The position numbers and the translations under genes are program-made. From the NCBI GenBank assembly GCA_021372695.1, contig JAJFTY010000118.1, forward strand, positions 1-29,382: 29,382 bases of DNA, read 5' to 3'. Below are positions 6,286 to 14,599 of this stretch, piece by piece (positions within the stretch are counted from its first letter, which is position 1; every line of letters starts with the position of its first letter). The notes under the pieces are model-generated. The model worked only from the letters and a program-made list of their open reading frames with translations. It was not told the DNA's origin and ran no database searches. The stretch comes from Deltaproteobacteria bacterium (GTDB lineage: Bacteria > Desulfobacterota > Syntrophia > Syntrophales > UBA5619).

Positions 6286-8988
6286 ATGCCGCTCGCCACG
6301 TTCTATTTTCAGCTTCACCAGCCGTTCCGACTCCATCCAGAGCGGGAAAAATTTCTCTGGGACGATAAGAACAGAGAGGTCTTTCTGAAGGTGGCCGAGA
6401 AGTGTTATCTTCCGGCAACGCGGATGTTCAAGGATCTGATCACTGCCTATCCGACGTTCAAGATCGCACTCTCCATGTCCGGAACTTTTTTGGAACAGGC
6501 CGAACTGTACGAGCCTGACGTGATTCGGGCGCTCCAGGAACTGCTGGATGCAGGGCAGAAGAACGCCCAGGTCGAGTATCTCGACGAGACCTACTACCAC
6601 TCGCTGACCAGTCTGTTCGAAGATTCCCTGAAGCTGGAGTTCCGGGAGCAGGTATCCCTCCACCGCGAGATGATGAAGAGGCTGTTCGGAATCTCCCCGA
6701 CCTCTTTCCGGAATACTGAACTGATGTACAACAATCCGATCGCGGATTCGGTCGCCGACATGGGCTATCAGTCGATCCTCTGTGAGAAACGGGATGACAT
6801 GTATGTCAGCGAAGGGCCCGCCATCTCTCCCAATGCCATCTTCCGCGCGAGGGATACGAACCTCATCGTCATTCCGCGGAACCGGGAGCTGAGCGACGAT
6901 ATCGCTTTTCGCTTTCCCCATTCACAGATCACGCCGGAAACCTACGCGCAGTACATCGCCCGGATCGACGGGGAAGCCGTCATGATGGGCTACGACTACG
7001 AGCACATCGGAGAACATATCTGGTGCAATCTCGGAATCTTCGAATTCTGGAAGGGTCTGCCCGAGGCACTCCAAAAACACGACAACGTTGTTCCGGCCAC
7101 GCCGACCGAGATTGCACAGCGGTTCAGGGATGTGGAATGCCCGAGCCTCAACATCCATGGGCTGGCCACATCCTCCTGGGCGGACGCGGGGAAAAACACC
7201 TTCGGCTGGCTGGGCAACCCGACCCAGTATGAGCTCTTTCGGGACATCGAACGCATGGAAGCCGGTGCAAAGCGGGCCGGAGGAACATATCTGACGCAGT
7301 GGCGCCACCTGACCACCTCAGATCATGTCTATTTTCTTCATGAACGAATCGGCGAAGACCACGCGGTCCATGCCTATTTCAACCCTTATGAGAACTCCAT
7401 CGCCCGGCCCACGCACGTCCTGACGCGCAAGATCGACGACCTCGAAGTGGTGATCAGGCGTTTCGAGGTGCTCAAGAAAAGGGAGACGACGGCCATTCTG
7501 ATCATCTCGCCGGAGACGGGACGTCTGCCCGGAGACATGGGCGCGCTGGCGCGGTTCATATCCGGGAAGAGCGGCGGACAGGGGGAGGTCGTGTCCGCCC
7601 TCTGCGAAGGCCTCACGGAGCGAGGTCTGGACGTCCATCTGGCGATCCTCAATCTCAAGAAGCGATTTCAGCGCGAGGCGCAGATGAGCGAGCGGCAGTG
7701 GCGCGAGGTGCGCTACAAGATCGATCCCGATAAAATTCACCTGATCAGGTCCGCTGTTTTCGCGGACAACATGAGCGCCTACGCCGGGGACCCCATCATG
7801 ACGGCAGTGGAATTTCAGCGCGAGATCGTGAACAATGTCATAAAGATGGTGAGGGCACGGAACGAGGGACGGTTGATCGTCCACAGCCACGATTGGATGG
7901 CGGGCGGGGTGATCACGGCTTATGCCAATTCAACCGGTCTGCCGGTCCTCCACACGGTGCACAACGTCTTCACGGCATGCCTCCCGTTGGACTTCTTCGG
8001 GGGTGTCAATCTCGGAGCCATCTCCGATCGCCTCTACTTTCAGGAGATGAACGGAAATGCCTGCATCGATGCCCAGGCCACTGCGATCAAGAATGCCACC
8101 ATGATCAATTTTGTCGGTGAAAAATTCCTGCTGGAGGTCGTGGAAGATTATTTCCTGGATCGGGATCTGGTGCCGCCCAGTGTTCGCCAGGAGGTGAAGG
8201 AGAAGTACGTCAACGATGCGGCACGGGCGATCATCAATGCACCCTCTTCGCAGATGTACCCGGAGCGGTGCGAAGCCCTGGTCCGCAAGTACGGACCGGA
8301 CGACGATATCCTGGAGGCGAAAAAAGAAAATCTGGTCGCCTTCCAGGAGAGAACGGGACTCAGGGTGAATCCAGAGGCGCTTCTCTTTTTCTGGCCATCC
8401 CGTCTCGACCCCTTTCAAAAGGGGGTCGAACTCCTCGAACAGATCTGCCTCTCCTTTGTCGAGCAGCATCCCGATGTACAAATCGCCATTGTCGCAGACG
8501 GGATCGGCAATGACCGGACCCATGTCGATATCCTGGGCGGTATCGCTTGGAATTCCCAGGGCAGGATCGCATGCCAGCCCTTCAGCGAGGAGCTCTCCCT
8601 CCTAGGATACGCCGCTGCCTGCGACGTATTCGGAGCCTCACTCTACGAGCCCTGCGGCCAGATCGATCAGGTGGGAAACCTCTTCGGCGCCACGGCCACC
8701 AATCGGGATACGGGCGGTTACCACGACAAGATCCGCACGCTCCAGCTCAAGGTGGAGGGGGCCCCCCAGGATGTCGGTAACGGCTTTCTCTTCCGGGATT
8801 ATGACGCCGGCGGCCTCTGGTATGGCCTTGAGAAAAGTGTCGGCTTCCACAGGCTGTCCGCCCAGGAACGCGAGAAGCAGATCCGAAGGATCATGCGCGA
8901 GGCCAGGGAACGGTACAGCCTCGGCCACATGATCGCCGAATACATCCGGATCTATGAGAGATTGAACGGCGGCCGGCCGCTCATATAG
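6286..8988 (+). CDS. Fusion of GH57 alpha-glucan hydrolase/transferase and GT5-like glycogen synthase
   Basis: 900-aa two-domain enzyme. Residues 1-390 are a glycoside hydrolase family 57 barrel: HQPF at 11-14, the nucleophile Glu145 in FRNTELMYNN and the acid/base Asp237 in GYDYEHIGEH. Residues about 402-900 are a glycogen-synthase-like transferase: the nucleotide-sugar lysine loop K428-SGGQGEVV, HSHDWMAG (533-540), TVHN (557-560), SRLDPFQKG (705-713), EPCG (788-791) and DTGG (808-811). One chain could therefore elongate alpha-1,4-glucan and trim or rearrange it. The cytosol is likely, as no signal is visible. GGGGGA precedes the ATG. It stands alone, with a 277-base leader upstream and a convergent gene downstream. 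The donor (ADP- or UDP-glucose) cannot be told from sequence alone. Confidence 0.87.
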   Translation: MPLATFYFQLHQPFRLHPEREKFLWDDKNREVFLKVAEKCYLPATRMFKDLITAYPTFKIALSMSGTFLEQAELYEPDVIRALQELLDAGQKNAQVEYLDETYYHSLTSLFEDSLKLEFREQVSLHREMMKRLFGISPTSFRNTELMYNNPIADSVADMGYQSILCEKRDDMYVSEGPAISPNAIFRARDTNLIVIPRNRELSDDIAFRFPHSQITPETYAQYIARIDGEAVMMGYDYEHIGEHIWCNLGIFEFWKGLPEALQKHDNVVPATPTEIAQRFRDVECPSLNIHGLATSSWADAGKNTFGWLGNPTQYELFRDIERMEAGAKRAGGTYLTQWRHLTTSDHVYFLHERIGEDHAVHAYFNPYENSIARPTHVLTRKIDDLEVVIRRFEVLKKRETTAILIISPETGRLPGDMGALARFISGKSGGQGEVVSALCEGLTERGLDVHLAILNLKKRFQREAQMSERQWREVRYKIDPDKIHLIRSAVFADNMSAYAGDPIMTAVEFQREIVNNVIKMVRARNEGRLIVHSHDWMAGGVITAYANSTGLPVLHTVHNVFTACLPLDFFGGVNLGAISDRLYFQEMNGNACIDAQATAIKNATMINFVGEKFLLEVVEDYFLDRDLVPPSVRQEVKEKYVNDAARAIINAPSSQMYPERCEALVRKYGPDDDILEAKKENLVAFQERTGLRVNPEALLFFWPSRLDPFQKGVELLEQICLSFVEQHPDVQIAIVADGIGNDRTHVDILGGIAWNSQGRIACQPFSEELSLLGYAAACDVFGASLYEPCGQIDQVGNLFGATATNRDTGGYHDKIRTLQLKVEGAPQDVGNGFLFRDYDAGGLWYGLEKSVGFHRLSAQEREKQIRRIMREARERYSLGHMIAEYIRIYERLNGGRPLI

Positions 8989-9027
8989 GGGGACGCGTTC
9001 GGGAGACCGGACATCCCGCTCCCGGGC

Positions 9028-10362
9028 TTAACGGTTGCCGTTTTCCAGGCTTTTCCGGACGCGCTCGGCAATCTCTCGGACGTGCTCCATCGCCTCCCGC
9101 TCATCGATCGTGAGCAGAATCCGGTCTCGCATGACGACTTTTCCGTTGATAAGAACCGTATCGACATCGGCGCCGTTGACCGCATAGACCAGATGGGAAT
9201 ACTCGTTGTACAGAGGCGTCAGGTGCGGTTCGTTGAGGCCGATGATCACGATGTCCGCCTTCTTACCGGGTACCAGAGCCCCCGTTTCCTCCGCCAGACC
9301 GAGGACGCCGGCCCCTTCGCAAGTCGCCATCCGCAGGACATCCCGAGCGGGCAGGATCGTCGGGTCGAGCGCGGCAACCTTCGCAAGCTTGGCGGCGGTG
9401 TCCATCTCCCGAAAAAGGTCGAGGTCGTTGTTGCTTGCGCAGCCGTCGGTTCCAAGCCCCATGCGGATGCCCTTTCCCCGCATTGCGGAGACGGGGGCGA
9501 TGCCCGACGCGAGCTTCATGTTGCTTTCAGGGTTATGGACGGCAGAGCAGCCATGATCGGCGAACCGACGGATATCCTCCTCCGCCATGCAGACGCAATG
9601 GAAGGCGAGGAAACGCTCGGTCAGCCAGCCGATTTCCTCGAGGAATTCCAATGCGGGCTTGCCGAACTTCTCCCCGAGTTGGGCAGCCTCCGACGCGTTT
9701 TCCAGCAAATGGGTCGCATAGGGGGCCTGAAACTCGTCAGCCAGCGCCTTGGCACTGATGAGAAGGGGAGGGGAGCAGGTGTAGAGCCCATGGGGTTCGA
9801 CGACAATCCTGACCAGTGAATCGCCGGACCATCTTTCCAGAAGCCCGCGGGTATAGGCCAGCCCCTCGGCAGGTGTCTTGAAGTTCGGGGAAGGAAAATC
9901 GAAGAGCACTTCGCCGATCAGACAACGCATGCCGGCCTCTTTGGCGGCACGGGCGGTCTCCTCCTCGAAGATGTACATGTCGCAGAAGGTCGTGGTGCCG
10001 GAGCGGATCATCTCGGCGCAGGCAAGGCGGCTCCCCCAATAGGCCAGTTCCGGATCGACATTCCGCGCCTCGGCCGGAAAGATGTAACGGTCAAGCCATT
10101 CCATCAGCGCCATATCGTCGGCAATTCCCCGGAAACAGGTCATGGCCGCGTGGGTGTGACCGTTGATCAGCCCGGGCATGACGAGGGAATCCCGGGCATC
10201 GACCACCGCCCGTCCGGTAAACCTGCCCTGGATCTCTTCCGGAGGTCCCACGGCCACGACCCTTTCCCCGTCGATTGCGACTGCCCCTTCCGGAAGAACC
10301 GTATCCTTTTCATCCATCAGGAGAAGACGGCCTCCGATGATCAGCGTATCAACCTCTTTCAT
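9028..10362 (-). CDS. Amidohydrolase, MTA/SAH deaminase-like (downstream paralogue)
   Basis: 444-aa metal-dependent hydrolase of the 5-methylthioadenosine/S-adenosylhomocysteine deaminase group. Metal and catalytic features are visible: HTHAAMTCFRG (HxH), PHGLYTCSP, the THLLEN segment with His and Glu, the FHCVCM histidine, HNPESNMKLASG and GTDGCASNNDLDL with the metal Asp. The length is typical (~430-445). The expected reaction is deamination of adenine-containing SAM by-products to inosyl compounds; other purine or cyanuric-type substrates are possible in this superfamily. It lies 24 bases downstream of a paralogue on the same strand, so the two form an operon. A 39-base gap separates its stop from the convergent GH57-GT gene. 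Confidence 0.82.
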   Translation of the reverse strand: MKEVDTLIIGGRLLLMDEKDTVLPEGAVAIDGERVVAVGPPEEIQGRFTGRAVVDARDSLVMPGLINGHTHAAMTCFRGIADDMALMEWLDRYIFPAEARNVDPELAYWGSRLACAEMIRSGTTTFCDMYIFEEETARAAKEAGMRCLIGEVLFDFPSPNFKTPAEGLAYTRGLLERWSGDSLVRIVVEPHGLYTCSPPLLISAKALADEFQAPYATHLLENASEAAQLGEKFGKPALEFLEEIGWLTERFLAFHCVCMAEEDIRRFADHGCSAVHNPESNMKLASGIAPVSAMRGKGIRMGLGTDGCASNNDLDLFREMDTAAKLAKVAALDPTILPARDVLRMATCEGAGVLGLAEETGALVPGKKADIVIIGLNEPHLTPLYNEYSHLVYAVNGADVDTVLINGKVVMRDRILLTIDEREAMEHVREIAERVRKSLENGNR

Positions 10363-10386
10363 CCTCGAATCCGATCCTTTCAGAAA

Positions 10387-11769
10387 TCAAGCATCCTGCA
10401 AACCTGGGCGTAAATGATTGGAAGCATGGCGAAAACCAGCATCCCGGATCCGGGATGCGATTCCCCGTACCTTTTCCATGACCGGTGGAAGATCGATCCG
10501 CATCAGATGCCGATCCTTCATGACGATCTTCCCTCCGATGATGCTGGTGACCACATCGGCGCCGCGGGCCGCATAGACCAAGTGCGAGAAGGGATGGTAA
10601 AGGGGGGTCAGGTGCGGCCTCCTCATGTCCACGATGATGATGTCGGCCTCCTTCCCGGGGACGATCGAACCGATCCTCTCCGCCATGCCAAGGACGCGTG
10701 CTCCGCCGATGGTTGCCATCTCAACGACCCTCTCGGCCGTAAGCGCGGTCGGATCTCCCGAAAATACTTTGTGGAGCTTCGCGGCCATGCCCATCTCACC
10801 GAAGAGATCGAGATCGTTGTTGCTTGCGCAGCCGTCCGTACCCAGTCCTACATCGATCCCCCGGCGCAGCATTTCCAGAACCGGCGCGACCCCGGCGGCG
10901 AGTTTCATGTTGCTTTCCGGGTCATGCACCACCTTGACGTTTCCGGCCGCCAGGAGATCGAGTTCCTCCGCATCCAGCCAGATGCAGTGTGCGGCAACGG
11001 TCTGGTCATCGAGGAGGCCCAGGTCGTGGAGATGCCGGGCCGGTTTCCGGCCGTAGCGCTCAGAAATCGTGCGGACCTCTTCCCGGGTCTCCGAGAGATG
11101 GATCTGAAAGGAGACGCAGTATTGACGGGCGATCGCCTTGACCGTTTGCAGGGTATCGGGAGAGCAAAGGTAGGGCGAGTGGCAGATCAATGCGGGCGTC
11201 ACAAGGGGCGAACGGTCACGCCACTGCTCCACAAAACGTGTGGCGATGGCGGCCTTGTCTGAATGTGCCGGGTGATCCGGTGCAGGAAAATCAAGGAATC
11301 CCCTCGCAATAACGCCGCGCATTCCGGCCTCGATGGCGGCTCGTCCGACCTCCCCCTCAAAAAAATAACCGTCACAGAAGGTCGTCGTCCCGGAAAGAAT
11401 CATCTCCGCGACGGAGAGCATCGCGCCGGCAAAGACGGAGTCCCGGTCGATGAACCGGGACTCCGCGGGAAAGATGTGATCGTTGAGCCAAGTCATCAAG
11501 GGAAGGTCGTCTGCCAGTCCTCGGAAGCATGACATCGCCAGGTGGGTGTGCGCATTCACCAGCCCGGGCATCACGATGCAGCCCGACGCATCGATTCTCT
11601 CCGAGGCGTCCGGGGAACGGCCTGCGAGATTTTCCACCGTTTCGATGAAATCGATCCGGCCATCACGAATCCCGATGACGGGACTCTCCACGACTTCTCC
11701 CGCATGGGCCATCGTCAAAAGAGTACCGCCGGTAATCAGGATATCCTGTTTCCGCTCAAGGGAAATCAT
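10387..11769 (-). CDS. Amidohydrolase, MTA/SAH deaminase-like (upstream paralogue)
   Basis: 460-aa homologue of the next gene, with the same landmarks: HTHLAMSCFRG (His74, His76), CHSPYLCSP, QIHLSETREE, AAHCIWL, HDPESNMKLAAG and GTDGCASNNDLDLF. The HLSET motif, with its glutamate, is closer to the characterised MTA/SAH deaminase pattern than the HLLEN of its neighbour. The two probably arose by an old tandem duplication, since they keep motifs but differ across most other positions. The start ATG 11769 is followed at once by the usual beta-strand opening. It has ~16 extra residues, mainly at the N-terminus and C-terminal tail. Substrate split between the copies is unknown. Confidence 0.82.
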   Translation of the reverse strand: MISLERKQDILITGGTLLTMAHAGEVVESPVIGIRDGRIDFIETVENLAGRSPDASERIDASGCIVMPGLVNAHTHLAMSCFRGLADDLPLMTWLNDHIFPAESRFIDRDSVFAGAMLSVAEMILSGTTTFCDGYFFEGEVGRAAIEAGMRGVIARGFLDFPAPDHPAHSDKAAIATRFVEQWRDRSPLVTPALICHSPYLCSPDTLQTVKAIARQYCVSFQIHLSETREEVRTISERYGRKPARHLHDLGLLDDQTVAAHCIWLDAEELDLLAAGNVKVVHDPESNMKLAAGVAPVLEMLRRGIDVGLGTDGCASNNDLDLFGEMGMAAKLHKVFSGDPTALTAERVVEMATIGGARVLGMAERIGSIVPGKEADIIIVDMRRPHLTPLYHPFSHLVYAARGADVVTSIIGGKIVMKDRHLMRIDLPPVMEKVRGIASRIRDAGFRHASNHLRPGLQDA

Positions 11770-11927
11770 CTGGAATCACCCCAATGAAAGCTGGGGAAGA
11801 TTTACACAAAACACGGAGAAATTCCACGAAAAGATCGAGAAAAACGCATTGGAAAGAGTTGCGTTCTCATCCGCCGGGATGGCGAATTTCAGGGGCAGAC
11901 GCGGCGAATACCGGCAAAATGAATTGC

Positions 11928-11956
11928 TTGACACGCTTTTCTGGAAAGAATAGATT
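11928..11956 (+). promoter_or_regulatory. Sigma-70 promoter for tRNA-Leu
   Basis: A perfect -35 TTGACA (11928-11933), exactly 17 bases, and -10 TAGATT (11951-11956, four of six matches). The predicted start near 11963 is about a dozen bases before the mature tRNA 5' end, as expected for a monocistronic tRNA transcript. Confidence 0.7.
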
Positions 11957-11975
11957 TCCTGCCACGATGAATCTG

Positions 11976-12063
11976 GCCTGGGTGGCGGAACTGGTAGACG
12001 CAAGGGACTTAAAATCCCTCGGTCCTTGAGGCCGTGCGGGTTCGATCCCCGCCCCGGGCACCA
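11976..12063 (+). tRNA. tRNA-Leu (anticodon TAA)
   Basis: Full cloverleaf of 88 bases including an encoded CCA. The acceptor stem GCCTGGG pairs with CCCGGGC (one T:G), followed by discriminator A and CCA. The anticodon stem AGGGA/TCCCT encloses CTTAAAA, so the anticodon is TAA, reading UUA/UUG. A long variable arm (CGGTCCTTGAGGCCG region) marks a class II tRNA, and the T arm is GCGGG-TTCGATC-CCCGC. Short open frames over it on both strands are artefacts. Confidence 0.96.
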
Positions 12064-12096
12064 CGCGAAAATTCAAGACAGTCAAGAAACAAAACA

Positions 12097-12125
12097 CATT
12101 GAAAATAGCGGAAACATTCTCAATG
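12097..12125. repeat. Imperfect inverted repeat between tRNA-Leu and DUF4124 gene
   Basis: CATTGAAAAT and ATTCTCAATG form a 10-bp stem with one mismatch around a 9-base centre. No T-run follows, so it is not a standard terminator. It may be a protein site or a processing hairpin in the 119-base gap. Confidence 0.35.
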
Positions 12126-12182
12126 ATCCCTGAATCTGGAAATCCGGCTGGGAGCAGTCGCAATCTTTGAAAGGAAGGGGTT

Positions 12183-12632
12183 ATGAAAAGAATAGCGATC
12201 ACATTCCTGATGATGCTGCTCCTCTCTTTGCCGCTGTCGGCGGCGAGTCTCTATCGCTGGGTCGATGAGCAGGGCAATACCCATGTCACCGATTCTCCGC
12301 CGCCAGCCGGAAGTTCTGCCGTGAGCGCACATCACGTCAAACCCACGGATTCAAGCGAAGTCAAGAAAGCCGAAAGGCAAAGGGAGTACGATTCCCGGAT
12401 GGGCGACGCGGCCCAAAAAGTGAGCAATGCCCGATGGGAAGAGCTTGAGCGCACAAGGCTGGAACTCGAAAAGGCCAAAGCCGATCTTCCTGCAGCCAGG
12501 CTGGAGAGAGAGCGGCTGTGGGAGGAATACAGTCGCGCCCAAAATAGTAAGAAGAGGTCACGCGCAAAGGCGTCACTTGACAGGCTGGACCGCCGAATCG
12601 AGCGCATGGAAGCCATCACCCGGGGTCATTGA
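12183..12632 (+). CDS. DUF4124 domain-containing exported protein
   Basis: 149-aa protein with a signal peptide (MKRIAITFLMMLLLSLPLSA/A) followed by the DUF4124 core LYRWVDEQGNTHVTDSPP (residues about 23-40), a domain found at the start of many proteobacterial envelope proteins. The rest is a long charged coiled-coil-like helix (residues about 60-145, heptads rich in E, K, R, L). The role is unknown; a periplasmic scaffold or envelope stress function is plausible. AAGGAAGGGG precedes the ATG. The gene is followed by the thioesterase 39 bases downstream. Confidence 0.82.
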   Translation: MKRIAITFLMMLLLSLPLSAASLYRWVDEQGNTHVTDSPPPAGSSAVSAHHVKPTDSSEVKKAERQREYDSRMGDAAQKVSNARWEELERTRLELEKAKADLPAARLERERLWEEYSRAQNSKKRSRAKASLDRLDRRIERMEAITRGH

Positions 12633-12671
12633 GAAGGGGATCTCGGCTGGCGCATGAAGGAGGAAATGGAC

Positions 12672-13175
12672 ATGGAAGGCAAAAGGGTAAAAGAGAGTGC
12701 CGTCGTCATGTCCCAGATGATGAATCCTCAGGATACCAATCCCGCCGGCAACGTCCACGGGGGCGTGATCATGAGGCTCATCGACACGGCGGCGGGTGTG
12801 GTCGCGACCCGCCATGCAAGATCCAATGTGGTCACCGCCTCCATTGACCGCCTGGATTTCCATCATCCCGCCTTCTGCGGCAATCTCCTGATCCTCAGGG
12901 CCAGTTTGAACCTCGTTGGCAAGACCTCGATGGAGGTGGGGGTCCGTGTCGAGACCGAAAATCTTATCACCGGCGAAAGGCGCCACACGGCATCCGCCTA
13001 CCTGACCTATGTGGCCCTGGATAAGCAGGGGCGGACCCAGCCGGTGCCGCCTTTGGCCCTGGAGACGGAAGAGGAGATGCGGCGGAACCGAGAGGCCAAG
13101 GCTAGGCGGGAAATGCGCCTGGCGGAAAAGAAAAAGGAAAAGGGCTGCCAGATTGCCGCGGACGACTGCTCGTGA
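12672..13175 (+). CDS. Acyl-CoA thioesterase, hotdog fold (YciA/BACH type)
   Basis: 167-aa hotdog-fold enzyme that hydrolyses acyl-CoA to free acid and CoA. The motif NPAGNVHGGVIMRLID carries the helix-associated Asn/Gly and the catalytic Asp region, followed by ARSNVVTASIDRLDFHHP and LVGKTSMEVGVRVE, typical of the family. The C-terminal ~35 residues form a basic helix (EEEMRRNREAKARREMR) also common in relatives. Three in-frame ATGs exist (12654, 12666, 12672); AAGGAGG at 12657-12663 best serves 12672. It ends 9 bases before the convergent phosphofructokinase gene. It could control CoA pools in fatty-acid or aromatic-acid breakdown. Confidence 0.84.
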   Translation: MEGKRVKESAVVMSQMMNPQDTNPAGNVHGGVIMRLIDTAAGVVATRHARSNVVTASIDRLDFHHPAFCGNLLILRASLNLVGKTSMEVGVRVETENLITGERRHTASAYLTYVALDKQGRTQPVPPLALETEEEMRRNREAKARREMRLAEKKKEKGCQIAADDCS

Positions 13176-13184
13176 TCGAGGCGC

Positions 13185-14396
13185 TCATAGATCGCTGGTC
13201 ATGATGAACAGAGGCTTGGATTCGAAGCTCTCATAGTAGGGGCGAAGCCGGTCACAATTATAATATTTCTCGATCTCGACGATCTTCTTGACGCTCGTGA
13301 CGATTTCCAGCGGAACATTGCCGTATTGGCCGTTTTGAAGGCTGACCAGCCTTCCGTAAGAATGGTTCAATATCAGGTTCAGCGCGAGGTTTCCGAAGGC
13401 CATGGGAGCGATGGAATCGATGGCGTCAGGGTTTCCGCAGCGCACAAGATACCCCAATCGTTGGTTGATCACATTGATCCTTCGACCTTTGTTGAATTTG
13501 GCCGAAGTCTCCTGAATTCGGGCGGAGACGATATCTCCGATCCCCCCGAGCTTCCGGTGGCCATACTGGTCCGTCGCCTCTCCTTCAAACATCATCTCCC
13601 CCTCATCGAACGCCGCCCCCTCGGAAACCAGCGCGACCGAGTAATGGCTGGGGTTGGTGAAACGGTCCTGAACGAGCAATTCGGTCAAACGGTCGATCTT
13701 GAATTTGTACTCGGGGATGACGCAACGGTTTGCCGCCCCGGCCATGGTCGGCAAGAGGGCCGTAAATCCGGCATACCGCCCGAATACCTCGATCACCAGG
13801 ATTCGCTCATGTGAGCCCGCCGTGGTGCGCAGGTTGTGAGTCATTTCGATGGTCCTGGTGATGCAAGTGCTGAACCCGATGCAGTAGTCTGTTCCCGGTA
13901 CATCGTTGTCCATCGTCTTGGGTATCGCGATTACCTTCACACCCAATTTCGATAGGTGGACGCTGTAGCTCAGGGTATCGTCCCCGCCAATGGCGACCAG
14001 ATAGTCGATCCCCAGAAAGTCGAGATTCTTCAAAACCTCGGGCGTGAGGTCATTCATCGCATCGGAATACTCGCTCCGCAGGTGGTCCGGAACATCGTCT
14101 TTCGGAATGTGACTGGGCCGGGTGCGCGACGTATGGAGAAATGTTCCCCCTGTGCGGCCGACCCTGTTCACAAGCTCTTCGGAGAGAACCTGAAAACATT
14201 CCTCCTGGAGAACCTTATCGTCCCGGATGCACGATATCAGGCCCTTCCAACCTCTGCGGATCCCGATGACCCTGAAGCCCTCCCGGATCGCCCGGATCGT
14301 GACGGCACGGATCGCCGGGTTGAGGCCGGGCACGTCTCCGCCACCCGTCAGAATGCCGATCGTCCCTTTCATCCTCTTGATGTTGACCCTCTCCAT
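13185..14396 (-). CDS. 6-phosphofructokinase, pyrophosphate-type active site
   Basis: 403-aa phosphofructokinase. The N-terminal glycine motif ILTGGGDVPGLN (15-26) begins the fold. The donor site reads G-G-D-D140 where ATP enzymes have GGDG, and P-K160-T-M-D163-N-D where they have PGTIDND. Asp and Lys at these two places are the classic marks of PPi-dependent enzymes, so the likely reaction is reversible fructose-6-phosphate + PPi to fructose-1,6-bisphosphate + Pi. VFGRYAG supplies the sugar-phosphate arginine. ATG 14396 has GGAGG nine bases upstream; the frame extends to 14498 but that part is not PFK-like. Being reversible, it serves both glycolysis and gluconeogenesis. Confidence 0.88.
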   Translation of the reverse strand: MERVNIKRMKGTIGILTGGGDVPGLNPAIRAVTIRAIREGFRVIGIRRGWKGLISCIRDDKVLQEECFQVLSEELVNRVGRTGGTFLHTSRTRPSHIPKDDVPDHLRSEYSDAMNDLTPEVLKNLDFLGIDYLVAIGGDDTLSYSVHLSKLGVKVIAIPKTMDNDVPGTDYCIGFSTCITRTIEMTHNLRTTAGSHERILVIEVFGRYAGFTALLPTMAGAANRCVIPEYKFKIDRLTELLVQDRFTNPSHYSVALVSEGAAFDEGEMMFEGEATDQYGHRKLGGIGDIVSARIQETSAKFNKGRRINVINQRLGYLVRCGNPDAIDSIAPMAFGNLALNLILNHSYGRLVSLQNGQYGNVPLEIVTSVKKIVEIEKYYNCDRLRPYYESFESKPLFIMTSDL

Positions 14397-14544
14397 ATTG
14401 CCTATCCTCCGTTCATAGTGGTGAAATTCTAAGGCATCGACAACTGAAAATCCATCACAAAGAATGGGAGTTCTTTCGGGGTTTCGATGGATGCCCAACT
14501 GGTCGGTGCCGGGTGAGGACGCAGCTGCATTTTTGGCATTTCGG

Positions 14545-14575
14545 TTGACAAAATAGCCTGACGGGTGTTTATAAG
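14545..14575 (+). promoter_or_regulatory. Sigma-70-like promoter for the cysteine-rich ferredoxin-like gene
   Basis: TTGACA (14545-14550) with TATAAG (14570-14575) at 19 bases, or TTATAA at 18. The start would fall near 14582, leaving a leader of about 18 bases with GAGGA as ribosome site before ATG 14600. Confidence 0.55.
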
Positions 14576-14599
14576 GCTTACTTTTTCCGAGGAACCCAC

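Noticed and set aside
9000..9024. CGGGAG/CTCCCG hairpin between the convergent GH57-GT and deaminase genes
   Set aside because: Short stem, 13-base loop and no T-run on either strand; not enough to call a terminator.
11867..12202. Minus-strand frame of 111 aa containing the string GIEPARPQGPRDFKSLAST
   Set aside because: It lies over tRNA-Leu; this string is a well-known false translation of tRNA-Leu antisense. The plus-strand frame ending WVAELVDARDLKSLGP is the same artefact.
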